Assembly: GCA_003389325.1 (NCBI GenBank)
Contig: QQVE01000028.1
Coordinates: 38,189 to 102,188, forward strand
From: Planctomycetota bacterium
GTDB lineage: Bacteria > Planctomycetota > Planctomycetia > Pirellulales > PALSA-1355
Reading direction: 5' to 3'
DNA: 64,000 bases
Position 1 is the first letter of the stretch; each line of letters starts with the position of its first letter. Below are positions 24,681-34,458 of this stretch, piece by piece. Below the pieces are notes generated by a model that had not been told where the DNA came from, searched no databases, and worked only from the letters and a program-made list of their open reading frames with translations. The position numbers were made by a program, and so were the translations under genes.

Positions 24681-24805
24681 TGTCCAAAATCCCTCGGCAA
24701 GGTGCACAAACTGCGATTTCAACACCCAACGTGCCGGCCCCTGGACGCTGCTACCGGGTTGGCCCGACGCCAATAGTCGGGGAAACCTCGAGGCGGCCCA
24801 CGGCC

Positions 24806-25360
24806 TTAGCGCACCGCGCTGTGGCTCGTATTCACCACGGCCCCATGCCGGTTGCCGCGCGGCGGGGAGGTTTCGGCGACGGAGGTCGTCGCGGCGTCGG
24901 CTTTCGGGCGCTTGTGATTCCAGGCAAACAGCTTGGGCGGGTGCACGGCTTTGTCGCCCTTGATCACGACCACGTGGTCGACGGTCTGCGCGGGGCCATA
25001 GTGCACTTCGAGTTGCACGTCGGTGCCGTCGGCGATCGACTCGACCGGAATGCCGACCACTTCCCATAAGCCGAACGTGGCCACGTCGGCCGCGCCGTGG
25101 GCCAGGGCCCGAGCCGCCTTGGTGCCTTTGGAGTAACCCTGCTTGAAGGCAAACACGTCGACGCTCGTGCCCACTTCGCGATCGCTCCACACGGGCGATC
25201 CCAGCTCGGCAATCACGTGCGTGCGCGGCACGCCGGCATTCAGCACGTCCATATTTCGCTTGTCGGGTTGTTCGGTGGCCTTGATGGCCGCGCAGCTCGA
25301 GAGACCGACCGTTGACAACAGCAACACCGCGGCCGCTTGGCCAAGCATGCAGGCTTTCAT
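24806..25360 (-). CDS. Small lipoprotein, unknown
   Basis: A 184-residue protein with a signal peptide and lipobox (LSTVGLSSC), so probably anchored to a membrane facing outside the cytoplasm. The mature part begins with an unstructured stretch and contains a SmpA/OmlA-like pattern (VLNAGVPRTHVIAELGSPVWS), the start of a fold often seen in small outer-membrane lipoproteins. Later GLWEVVGIPVE and a hydrophilic tail. The ATG at 25375 is an alternative start. Confidence 0.62.
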   Translation of the reverse strand: MKACMLGQAAAVLLLSTVGLSSCAAIKATEQPDKRNMDVLNAGVPRTHVIAELGSPVWSDREVGTSVDVFAFKQGYSKGTKAARALAHGAADVATFGLWEVVGIPVESIADGTDVQLEVHYGPAQTVDHVVVIKGDKAVHPPKLFAWNHKRPKADAATTSVAETSPPRGNRHGAVVNTSHSAVR

Positions 25361-25511
25361 GGCGAGGGCTTCCATGAAGAGAAAAAGGGACCGGACTGAA
25401 CAGCCCGGAAGAAGGGGGGCGATGTTAGTGTTCATCGGCCGAAATCGTCAACAGCATTAGCCGCACGCATGCCATCACCGCTAGCGTCGAGGAATCGTCG
25501 CGCGCCATGAA

Positions 25512-25533
25512 AAAGCCGCCCGGAAGCGGCTTT
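25512..25533 (-). terminator. Hairpin with T-run
   Basis: An 8-base stem (AAAGCCGC/GCGGCTTT) with loop CCGGAA, followed by TTTTT on the minus strand. A second-line terminator downstream of amtB. A further 10-base stem at 25561-25570/25585-25594 with TTTT on the plus strand lies beside it. Confidence 0.6.
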
Positions 25534-25653
25534 GCGAGCGAGTGCCCCGGCGCGCACCCCGACTTGGGCGAGCTCTTTCAAACCCGCCCAAGTCTTTTGG
25601 GGCGTCCTTCTGGCTCTGTGAAGAAGCCAGAATGCGCAGGCGAGGGTTTGTAA

Positions 25654-25692
25654 AAGGCCGGCGCCGCCGCAACCCGGCGACGCCGGCCTTTC
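25654..25692 (-). terminator. Terminator immediately after amtB
   Basis: An 11-base perfect stem (AAAGGCCGGCG with its complement) whose minus-strand 3' side ends in TTTT, 12 bases past the amtB stop. Typical intrinsic terminator. Confidence 0.7.
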
Positions 25693-25704
25693 GATCGCAG
25701 ACGA

Positions 25705-27243
25705 TTAACTGGTTTCGCTGGCGAACTGGAAGCCGTGGTAGGCCTCGTTGCCGTGTTCGCCGAAGTCGAGACCTTCGGCTTCCTCTTCCGGCGTGACACG
25801 CAATCCGATCGTGTACTTGATGCCGAAGAACGTGATCGCACCGGTGACGATGCACCAGCCGAAAACGGCAGCTACGCCGATCGCTTGATCGATCAACTGC
25901 GTGGCGTCGCCACCATAGAACAGGCCCGGGTACGGTGAGCCCTCGCCGGTTCCCGTCGAGAACAGCCCGACCGCCAGCGTTCCCCAGGCACCGCAGGTGC
26001 CGTGCACCGAGATGGCACCGACCGGGTCGTCGATCTTGAGCGTGTGCTCGATGAACACCACCGAAAGCACCACGACCACGCCGCCGATGGCACCGATCGC
26101 CAGGGCGCCGGGAACGGTGACCCACGCACAGGGCGCGGTGATCGACACCAAGCCGGCGAGAGCACCGTTGAGGGCCATCGTGGCTTCCCACTTCCCGAAC
26201 ATGGCCTTGGCCGTGAAGATCGCGGCAATCGCGCCGGCGGCAGCCGCCGAGTTCGTGGTGACCGTAATCAACGCAATGGCGTTCGCATCAGCGGCCATCG
26301 TGCTACCGGGGTTAAACCCGAACCAGCCGAGCCACAGGATGAACACCCCCAGGGCCACGAGCATGATGTTGTGACCCGGAATCGCCTTGGGCTTGCCCGA
26401 CGAGTCGAACTTGCCGGTACGTGCACCGAGGGCAAACGAGCCGACAAGCGCCAGCCAGGCTCCCACGCTGTGCACCACGGTCGAGCCGGCGAAATCCCAG
26501 AAGCCCAGGTCGGCCAGCCAGCCACCGCCCCAGATCCAATGCCCCGAGATCGGGTAGATAACCGCGGTAATGATCAGGCTATAGACCATGTACGAGACGA
26601 ACTTGGTCCGCTCGGCCATGGCACCCGAGACGATCGTCGCCGCCGTGGCGGCAAACACCAACTGGAAGAAAAACTTGCTGTACAGCGGGACCAGCGCCCA
26701 GTTGATCGGGTCGAAGTTCGACGTCGGCGTGCCTTCCACGTCCACCATCTCCTCATGCAACATGAAGCCGCTGGTGCCCATGAACTCATTGCCGATGCTG
26801 AACATCAGCCCGAAGCCGACCAGCCAGAACATGATGCTGCCGAAGCTGAAGTCGAGCAGGTTTTTCATGCAGATGTTGGCCACGTTCTTGGCCCGCGTCA
26901 GTCCCGCCTCGACCAGGCAGAAACCGGCCTGCATGAACATCACGAGGAAGGCGGCCACCATGACCCAAATCGTGTCCAGGGCCACACTGATCGAACCGGT
27001 GTCCTCATTCAGCCCCATCGTAGGGCCGCTGATCTCTTCTTCCTCGGCCTCGGCAGCCTCCTCTTCGGCCGGCTCTTCGCTCGCATCTTCGGCGGGCTCC
27101 TCTTCCACGACCGCCTCGGTCTCTTCGACCGTGGTCTCTTCGGCGGGCTCTTCATCCTGGGCCCGAGCGGTGGTGGTCACCGCGACCAGGGCCGCGACCA
27201 TCAACAGCATGGCCCACAGACGGGGACTCAATAAAGTACTCAT
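25705..27243 (-). CDS. amtB: AmtB-type ammonium transporter with acidic N-terminal extension
   Basis: A 512-residue Amt/Rh family channel for ammonium uptake across the inner membrane. After a signal peptide (ending near TTARAQDE) there is an extracytoplasmic stretch of about 45 residues made mostly of Glu, Ala and Pro. About eleven membrane helices follow. Family motifs: DTIWVMVAAFLVMFMQAGF, DFAGSTVVHSVGAWLALVG with the first pore His, and DDPVGAISVHGTCGAWGTLAVG with the second. GGAGGT precedes the ATG. A consensus sigma-54 promoter lies 320 bases upstream, fitting control by nitrogen limitation. No glnK gene is adjacent. Confidence 0.95.
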   Translation of the reverse strand: MSTLLSPRLWAMLLMVAALVAVTTTARAQDEEPAEETTVEETEAVVEEEPAEDASEEPAEEEAAEAEEEEISGPTMGLNEDTGSISVALDTIWVMVAAFLVMFMQAGFCLVEAGLTRAKNVANICMKNLLDFSFGSIMFWLVGFGLMFSIGNEFMGTSGFMLHEEMVDVEGTPTSNFDPINWALVPLYSKFFFQLVFAATAATIVSGAMAERTKFVSYMVYSLIITAVIYPISGHWIWGGGWLADLGFWDFAGSTVVHSVGAWLALVGSFALGARTGKFDSSGKPKAIPGHNIMLVALGVFILWLGWFGFNPGSTMAADANAIALITVTTNSAAAAGAIAAIFTAKAMFGKWEATMALNGALAGLVSITAPCAWVTVPGALAIGAIGGVVVVLSVVFIEHTLKIDDPVGAISVHGTCGAWGTLAVGLFSTGTGEGSPYPGLFYGGDATQLIDQAIGVAAVFGWCIVTGAITFFGIKYTIGLRVTPEEEAEGLDFGEHGNEAYHGFQFASETS

Positions 27244-27563
27244 ACGACCTCCAACACAGTTTGACAGAAGGACTTGAATCTCGCGGGAACCCACAGGCGC
27301 CCTAGGGACATCGCTCAACGTTGACTCGCCGTAACTAACAGGGAGGCTCGCGCTCGCAACCCACACGCGCCCGAGACCGTTTTTGCCGCACCCGGTGTGC
27401 GGCGACTCGGGAGAGCCGAAGCTCCCACGCCTCCGCCGTTGCTGACGCGAGTCGTGGGGTACATGCCCGCGCTCATTCGCCCGCGAATGCCGCGAGTTGA
27501 GAGACAAGGACCGCGCACCGCCTCGACCCACCAGCCACCTGAACGGAGTCGGGCTCCCCTCGA

Positions 27564-27579
27564 AGCAAGCACCGTGCCA
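27564..27579 (-). promoter_or_regulatory. Consensus sigma-54 promoter of amtB
   Basis: On the minus strand TGGCACG-GTGC-TTGCT matches the consensus at every defined base. The predicted start near 27550 leaves a leader of about 305 bases before amtB. No other gene lies between. Confidence 0.82.
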
Positions 27580-27874
27580 AGGGGCACATTTCGCCTCCAA
27601 GCGATGCGCGTAACCTACTTATGACAATAGGTTTACAGATCGGATTGCGTCGCGAGCAAGCCGTGGCTCCAGCGACGCGATGCCAGCAGGTTAGGCAACC
27701 AAGGATGAAAAACGCAGCACTCGCGATTTGCGCCCAGACCCAGCGCACCAGAACCCGAAACGCGGGAAAGCCCAGAGTGGGAATCCCTGCCGCAAAGTGT
27801 CACAAGAGCCATCCGCGGCCAGGCGTCAGAAGGCCGACCGAGCAATCGACCGCTCAGCTCGATCAACGGCGCGC

Positions 27875-27967
27875 AAAAAAAAGGGGCCTCTGATGCGCCA
27901 AAAACGTTTGGCGATGCCGGATGGTTAGGGGCAAGGTAACTATCCCGCTACACTCATCAGAGGCCCC
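27875..27967 (-). ncRNA. Possible structured RNA or terminator in the amtB upstream gap
   Basis: A 13-base perfect inverted repeat (GGGGCCTCTGATG with its complement at 27955-27967) encloses 59 bases that contain an inner hairpin (CGCCAAA-AACG-TTTGGCG). Read on the minus strand the structure ends in eight Ts, like a small RNA with its own terminator. No gene precedes it on that strand, so it is not simply the end of a coding transcript. The rest of the gap 27580-28323 shows no supported gene. Confidence 0.45.
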
Positions 27968-28323
27968 ACGGGCCGCATAGTAAGGGTGCCTGTCCGGCAC
28001 CGCCTTCCTTTAATAGCAAGCCGAATGCCAACAGGGGGTGGCCCCGGCCAAGTCATGACAGCATTTTTTTATGTCCAATGAAAACAACGACTTAAAAACG
28101 ATTCCAGATCTTGGAACATCACTTTGCATTGCAAACCACCCTGAGGCGTTCTGCGCCACTTGCAGCATATCGATACAGCGCGCTCGCGGTCGTGCGCGCC
28201 AAATTCCAGAATCCAGACACGCCGTCCCCCCCGACGGGATAGCGTGGTAAATGGCGTCTCATAAGGATTTAATGCAATGGGAATCCCATTGCCGCCATCG
28301 CCAAGACGCGCATACTTCGCACC

Positions 28324-29271
28324 ATGACCGACCAGGTCCTCATTTTGAGCAATCCCGGTGCCGGTTCGCGGTTCCGTACCGATGTGCTCGCCGAATTGAC
28401 CGCCGCGATCCAGGCCGCGGGGCTCGCGTGCCAGGTGATCGATCGCATGGATGCCCTGGCCGAAACCGCGGCCGGATTCCACGCACAGGGGAAACTGCGG
28501 GCCGTCGTTGCGGCCGGCGGCGATGGCACCGTGGCCGCGGCCGCCAATCACGTGGCTCCGGAAGTACCGATCACCGTCTACCCGCTAGGAACCGCCAACC
28601 TCTTGGCCGGCTACTTTCGCATCGGGCGCGATCCCCAGGCGATGGCCCGCATGCTGCGCGACAACTGCCGGGCACGGTTCGATGCCGGCCGGGCAGGCGG
28701 GCGCCGGTTCCTGCTGATGGCCAGTTGCGGGTTCGACGCCGACGTCGTGCGCCGCCTGCACGAGAAGCGTTTGGGAAAGCACATCACCTATTGGACCTGG
28801 GCCCGGCCTCTGCTCGAATCGATACGCCGTTATCGCTATCCCGAGTTGCGTGTGTCGTGCTTCGCGAGCGACGGAACCCTACTGGACGAGGAGCGCCGCG
28901 TGCGCTGGGCCTTTGCCGTCAATTTTCCCGTTTACGCCGGCGGATTGGGCGTGGCACCCGAAGCCGACGCCGCGGATGGCGTGCTCGACGTGTGCACGTT
29001 TCGCCAGGGCTCGCCCTGGCATGCGCTGCGCTACGCTGCGAGCGTGGCGTTGGGCTTCCATCGCCGCTTCGCCGATTTCCACTGCATGCCGGCGGCGCGC
29101 GTCCGGATCGAGTCCGACGAACCGATCCCCTATCAACTCGACGGCGACTATGGTGGAGTGCTCCCGCTCGAGATCGAATGTATCCCCGGATGCCTGACGC
29201 TCGTCGTTCCGCGGCAACGCGCTCTCGAACTGGGACTCCAGTTGATCGAACCCACCCACGCAGGAAGCTAG
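28324..29271 (+). CDS. Diacylglycerol kinase-like lipid kinase (YegS/LCB5 family)
   Basis: A 315-residue cytoplasmic kinase of the DAGK catalytic family, which phosphorylates a lipid hydroxyl using ATP. Motifs: N-terminal LILSNPGAGS, the nucleotide-binding VVAAGGDGTVAAAANH, YPLGTANLLAGYF, and a C-terminal YQLDGDYGG that carries the second catalytic acidic segment. Substrate (diacylglycerol or another lipid) cannot be read. It is the first gene of a plus-strand group and is followed after three bases by kdsA. Confidence 0.88.
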   Translation: MTDQVLILSNPGAGSRFRTDVLAELTAAIQAAGLACQVIDRMDALAETAAGFHAQGKLRAVVAAGGDGTVAAAANHVAPEVPITVYPLGTANLLAGYFRIGRDPQAMARMLRDNCRARFDAGRAGGRRFLLMASCGFDADVVRRLHEKRLGKHITYWTWARPLLESIRRYRYPELRVSCFASDGTLLDEERRVRWAFAVNFPVYAGGLGVAPEADAADGVLDVCTFRQGSPWHALRYAASVALGFHRRFADFHCMPAARVRIESDEPIPYQLDGDYGGVLPLEIECIPGCLTLVVPRQRALELGLQLIEPTHAGS

Positions 29272-29274
29272 AAC

Positions 29275-30105
29275 GTGCCAAACAATCCCGCCACGGTTGG
29301 ACCCTATCTGTGCGGCCGCGAACAACGCCTGCTGATCATCGCCGGCCCCTGCGTGATCCAGGACGAGGCCCTGGCCTTGGAGATCGCCGAGACGCTCAAG
29401 GACGTGGCCCACCATCTCTCGGTGTCGCTGGTCTTCAAAGCGTCGTTCGACAAGGCCAATCGCACCAGCCTCAGCTCGTACCGCGGGCCGGGACTCGAGA
29501 AAGGGCTCGAAGTGCTGGCCGCCGTCAAGCGTGCCACCGGATTGCCCGTCACGACCGATATCCACGAGCCGCGGCAGGCCGCGCCGGTGGGCGAGGTGTG
29601 CGATTTGCTCCAGATTCCGGCCTTTTTGGCCCGGCAGACCGATCTGCTGGTGGCCGCCGCCCACACGGGCCGGCCGGTGCACGTGAAAAAGGGCCAATTC
29701 ATGGCTCCCTGGGATATGCGGCACGTTTTGGGCAAACTCGAAGGGGCCGGCTGCCGTAATATCTTATTGTGCGAGCGCGGTACGTTTTTCGGCTACGGCC
29801 GCCTGGTCAACGACATGCGCTCGATCGTGCAAATGCAGGAACTCGGCGCCCCGGTCGTGTTCGACGCGACCCACAGCGTGCAGGAACCCAGCGCCGCGGG
29901 CGGCACCACCGGCGGCAACCGCGCCATGGTCGAACCGCTGGCCCGGGCGGCTACGGCATTGGGTGCCGACGGACTGTTCTTCGAGACCCATCCCGACCCC
30001 GACAGCTCGCCGAGTGACGGGCCCAACATGATCCCGCTGAGCGAATTCGGCCACTTGATATCGCGGCTCGTCCGAATTCGCCAAACCGTGGAGAGGCTGG
30101 ATTGA
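29275..30105 (+). CDS. kdsA: 3-deoxy-8-phosphooctulonate synthase
   Basis: Condenses phosphoenolpyruvate with arabinose 5-phosphate to make KDO-8-phosphate for lipopolysaccharide. The 276-residue TIM barrel shows family segments [87 protein letters not shown] and DATHSVQEP. Cys in AGPC may be a metal ligand, as in metal-dependent KdsA. It starts with GTG three bases after the lipid kinase stop. Supports an LPS-type outer membrane in this planctomycete. Confidence 0.95.
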   Translation: MPNNPATVGPYLCGREQRLLIIAGPCVIQDEALALEIAETLKDVAHHLSVSLVFKASFDKANRTSLSSYRGPGLEKGLEVLAAVKRATGLPVTTDIHEPRQAAPVGEVCDLLQIPAFLARQTDLLVAAAHTGRPVHVKKGQFMAPWDMRHVLGKLEGAGCRNILLCERGTFFGYGRLVNDMRSIVQMQELGAPVVFDATHSVQEPSAAGGTTGGNRAMVEPLARAATALGADGLFFETHPDPDSSPSDGPNMIPLSEFGHLISRLVRIRQTVERLD

Positions 30106-31847
30106 ACCAACTCCCTGATCGGCACCTCATCGCTCCCTCACGATTTCTGTTCGTGCTGGGCGCGGCACTCCTGCTATCTGTCGGGCTCGCGGCGTCCGGT
30201 TGCGACAACCCCGCCGAGCGCTCCCAGCGCGGCCCGGCCAGCGACGCCGGCGCGCGCGGCGGCCTGTTCGATACGGTCGCCGAAAACATCAACCAGCTCG
30301 AACAATACGAGACCGGCCAGATCCTCAAGCAGGTCTGCGACCGCCTCAACCAGTGGTACCAGCAAGAGCAGCCCGAGATCGCCTGGCAGCGTGATCCGCT
30401 ACTCGACACGCTCAGCGACGAGCTGCGCGAGCAGCCCGCGGTCGAAGACCTCGGCGTCGTGCGGTATCAAACTCCCGACGACGCCTGGTTCTTGCAGCAA
30501 TGCGTCTGGATGCGCGACATTTCCACCGGTGCCCGCGCCGACCAGTTCGAAGATCTTGGCATCGCCCGGCGGTTGTTTGACTGGACGGTGCGCAACATCC
30601 GGCTCGAACCGGATCCCGTTTCGGGCGACACGCAGACCAACCGCCATCGACCGTTCGAAACGTTGCTGTTTGGCCGCGGCACGGCCGACGAGCGGGCTTG
30701 GGTCTTCACCTTGCTCGCCCGGCAGCAAGGGCTCGACGTCGTGATGCTGGCCGTCGCCGACGAAGACGGCGGCAATGCACGCTCCTGGCTGCCGGCGCTG
30801 GTGCTCGACGATGAACTGTACTTGTTCGATACCCGACTCGGCCTGGCCATTCCCGGTCGCGAGCCGGATAGCGTGGCCACGCTGGCCCAGGTCGCGGCCG
30901 ATCCCGAATTGCTGCGCAACCTCGATCTGGAAAACGAGCCGTACCCGATCACCGCCGACGACCTGAAGCACGTCGTCGCTTACGTCGAAGGCAGCCCGGC
31001 GAGCCTGTCGAAGCGCATGGCCCTGGTCGAGGCGGCCCTGGTGGGTCCCTATCGCATGAAGCTCATGTCGCCCGGCTCGACGCTTGCCGCGCGGGTCGAG
31101 GCCTTGCCGCACGTGGCCGAAGTGAAGCTGTGGCCGCTGCCGTTCGAAGTCTTCAAATGGAAATCGGAACTGACGCCGCAGACGGCCCAGCGCGCCGGCG
31201 AGGAATTAGTCGTCTATCAGGCCGTGCCGCCGCTCAAGGTGGGACGCGCACTGCAGTTCAAGGGTCAGATCGACGGCCAAGAGGGAGCGAAGACCCAGTA
31301 CCTTAACGCCCGACCGCCGGAAAGCTTGTTGGAAAACTACCAGCTTCCGCCGGACCTGGCTGAAAGGATCCCGCCCCGTCGCTGGGCCGAAGTCGAAGCC
31401 GCGCAAATCCTCTGGATGCGCGAGGCCAAGCAGAACGCCAGTTACTGGCTCGGGCTGATCTTCTTCGAGCAGGAAGACTATCCCAACGCCATCGACTTCC
31501 TCGACAAACGGACTCTGCAAAGCGAAGGCAAGAACCCCTGGCGGGATGCCGCCCGCTACAACCTGGCCCGCACCTACGAAGCCCAGGGCAAGCTGGACAA
31601 GGCCATCGAACTGTACGAGGCCGACGGCGACAGCCCTCAAAGCCACGGCAACCGCCTGCGAGCCCGCCGGCTGCGTGAGCAGATGGAAGCGGCGGCCGGC
31701 GAAACCGAAGTGAGCGATCCCGAGAAAGCGGCCGACGACGAAGCCTCGGCCCCCGAAGATAAAGACGCCGAGGCCGGCGACGAGGACCCTGCCGACTCGC
31801 CCGAGGCGGACAACGACGCGAACGACGACGCGGACCCGGCCAAGTAG
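30102..31847 (+). CDS. Transglutaminase-like/TPR lipoprotein
   Basis: A 581-residue secreted protein starting at a TTG that overlaps the kdsA stop. Signal peptide with a lipobox-like end (LAASGC). Residues ~150-290 resemble a transglutaminase-like fold ([34 protein letters not shown]), although the usual catalytic Cys is not evident, so it may be a non-enzymatic member. Residues ~420-520 contain TPR-like helices ([38 protein letters not shown]). The last 60 residues are an acidic Glu/Asp/Ala tail. Function unknown; a cell-envelope role is inferred. Confidence 0.72.
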   Translation: MNQLPDRHLIAPSRFLFVLGAALLLSVGLAASGCDNPAERSQRGPASDAGARGGLFDTVAENINQLEQYETGQILKQVCDRLNQWYQQEQPEIAWQRDPLLDTLSDELREQPAVEDLGVVRYQTPDDAWFLQQCVWMRDISTGARADQFEDLGIARRLFDWTVRNIRLEPDPVSGDTQTNRHRPFETLLFGRGTADERAWVFTLLARQQGLDVVMLAVADEDGGNARSWLPALVLDDELYLFDTRLGLAIPGREPDSVATLAQVAADPELLRNLDLENEPYPITADDLKHVVAYVEGSPASLSKRMALVEAALVGPYRMKLMSPGSTLAARVEALPHVAEVKLWPLPFEVFKWKSELTPQTAQRAGEELVVYQAVPPLKVGRALQFKGQIDGQEGAKTQYLNARPPESLLENYQLPPDLAERIPPRRWAEVEAAQILWMREAKQNASYWLGLIFFEQEDYPNAIDFLDKRTLQSEGKNPWRDAARYNLARTYEAQGKLDKAIELYEADGDSPQSHGNRLRARRLREQMEAAAGETEVSDPEKAADDEASAPEDKDAEAGDEDPADSPEADNDANDDADPAK

Positions 31848-31876
31848 CGCTTTCCCAGGTCCTGGGCTTCATCCGG

Positions 31877-31901
31877 CACGAGGGGGCCGGTCCCCCTTGT
31901 G
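31877..31901 (+). terminator. Hairpin after the transglutaminase-like gene
   Basis: A 10-base stem (CACGAGGGGG with CCCCCTTGTG, one G-U pair) and 5-base loop, 30 bases after the stop; no T-run follows. Confidence 0.4.
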
Positions 31902-32008
31902 GCGGCCCTAACGACTTGGTAGCTTAACGGTTTGCATCGAGCGGGCAGGGGCCCGCCTTGCCCTGGCGTCTAGAATGGACGTGTCAGGAAAGCCCCGATA
32001 GAAGAGCC

Positions 32009-32269
32009 ATGAAAAGCGACATCCATCCCGAATACTTCGTCACCACGGTCAAGTGCGGCTGCGGCAACACCTTCACCACGCGCAGCACGCGCCCCGAGCT
32101 GAAGGTCGACATTTGCAACGTTTGCCATCCGTTCTATACGGGCAAGCTGAAGTTCGTCGACACGGCCGGCCGCATCGAGAAGTTCAAGAACAAGTTCGCC
32201 TCGTCCGGCTATGCCAGCCTGAAGCGCGGCAAGAAGAAGGCCGAAGCCGAGGCCAAGAGCGAATCGTAG
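32009..32269 (+). CDS. rpmE: Ribosomal protein L31
   Basis: An 86-residue 50S subunit protein. [20 protein letters not shown], then [20 protein letters not shown], are classic. It is the zinc-binding (C+) type with CxC and CxxC pairs, so no zinc-starvation paralogue is implied here. The C-terminal tail is Lys/Glu-rich and longer than in E. coli. The start at 32009 matches the family. Followed by prfA and prmC, a common order. Confidence 0.96.
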   Translation: MKSDIHPEYFVTTVKCGCGNTFTTRSTRPELKVDICNVCHPFYTGKLKFVDTAGRIEKFKNKFASSGYASLKRGKKKAEAEAKSES

Positions 32270-32418
32270 CTGCCAGGATTCTCGCGCCGTCGTTGTCGAC
32301 CACCGATGTCGGCCGGCGGCGTTGTCGTTGGATGACGTCTCGCGTCCAATCCTGTTGACTTGCCGCATGTGCCACGGAAGGACTCAAGGCAGGCGATCCA
32401 TTTCGGAGGACACCCCCG

Positions 32419-33498
<1,080 letters not shown>

Positions 33499-33556
33499 TC
33501 CCTCGTCCCCCCGGGGCATGCCCGGCCGGCGTGCTCTCGCCACGAAAGAAGCTGCC

Positions 33557-34432
33557 ATGGCCGAAGACTGGACCATCGGGCGCCTGCTGCAGTGGACGAC
33601 CGACTACCTCAAGCAGCACGGCTCGGAAAGTGCGCGGCTCGAGGCCGAGGTGCTGCTGGCCCATGCCCGCGGCTGCCAGCGGGTCGAGCTCTACACCAGC
33701 TTCGAGGAATCGGCCGACGAGGAACTGCGGACGTCCTTTCGCGCGCTGGTCAAGCGCCGCGCCGAGGGCGTGCCCGTGGCCTACCTGGTCGGGCATCGCG
33801 AGTTCTTCTCGCTCGACTTTCGCGTCACGCCGGCGGTGCTCATCCCGCGGCCCGAAACCGAGTTCCTGGTGATGACGCTGTTGGACCTGATCCGCGCCCG
33901 CCCGAGGGAACAGCAGGGGGTCGACGTGGCCGACGTCGGCACGGGCAGCGGCATCGTGGCCATTTGCCTGGCCAAGCACGCCCGCCAAGCCCGGGTGACG
34001 GCCATCGACAGCAGTGCCGCAGCTCTGGCCGTCGCCCGCGAAAATGCCGAGCGGCACGGGGTCGCCGAGCAGATCGAGTTCGTCGAGAGCGACCTGTTTG
34101 CCCGCGTCGCCGAGGACTGCCGGTTCGACTTCGTGGCCAGCAACCCGCCCTACGTGAGCGAGGACGAATACGCCAAGCTGGCCCCCGAGGTACGCCAGCA
34201 CGAGCCGGCCGCTGCCCTGGTGGCCGGGCCCGCAGGCACCAGCGTCATCGAGCGGCTGCTGCCGCAGGCGGCCGAGCGGCTGCGTCCCGGCGGATCGGTC
34301 TTGCTGGAAATCAGTCCCATGCTACAACAACGGGTCGAAGAGCTAGCAGCGGCCGAAGCTGGCCTGCACGTTCTTCCTACGGTCAAGGACTTGGCCGGCC
34401 TGGCCCGCGTCGTGCAGGCCCGGCGAACCTAG
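33557..34432 (+). CDS. prmC: Release factor glutamine methyltransferase
   Basis: N5-methylates the glutamine of the GGQ motif in release factors using S-adenosylmethionine. The 291-residue protein has an N-terminal helical domain and a Rossmann methyltransferase domain with VADVGTGSGIVAICLAK (SAM loop) and the substrate-binding NPPY motif (VASNPPYVSEDEY). The start at 33557 follows GAAAGAAG; the frame is open to 33518. It lies 58 bases after prfA, forming the usual pair. Confidence 0.94.
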   Translation: MAEDWTIGRLLQWTTDYLKQHGSESARLEAEVLLAHARGCQRVELYTSFEESADEELRTSFRALVKRRAEGVPVAYLVGHREFFSLDFRVTPAVLIPRPETEFLVMTLLDLIRARPREQQGVDVADVGTGSGIVAICLAKHARQARVTAIDSSAAALAVARENAERHGVAEQIEFVESDLFARVAEDCRFDFVASNPPYVSEDEYAKLAPEVRQHEPAAALVAGPAGTSVIERLLPQAAERLRPGGSVLLEISPMLQQRVEELAAAEAGLHVLPTVKDLAGLARVVQARRT

Positions 34433-34458
34433 CGCGTAGCACCCACTACGCGGCCTCG

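Noticed and set aside
26002..27234. Long open frame antisense to amtB
   Set aside because: A shadow of amtB caused by high GC codon bias; no motifs and very His/Arg-rich.
27631..27638. GTTTACAG, partial match to the operator upstream of amtB
   Set aside because: Only the first eight of twelve bases match; cannot be told from chance.
33592..34458. Extension of the murA frame back through prmC
   Set aside because: Overlaps prmC in another frame with no MurA similarity; MurA begins at 34459.
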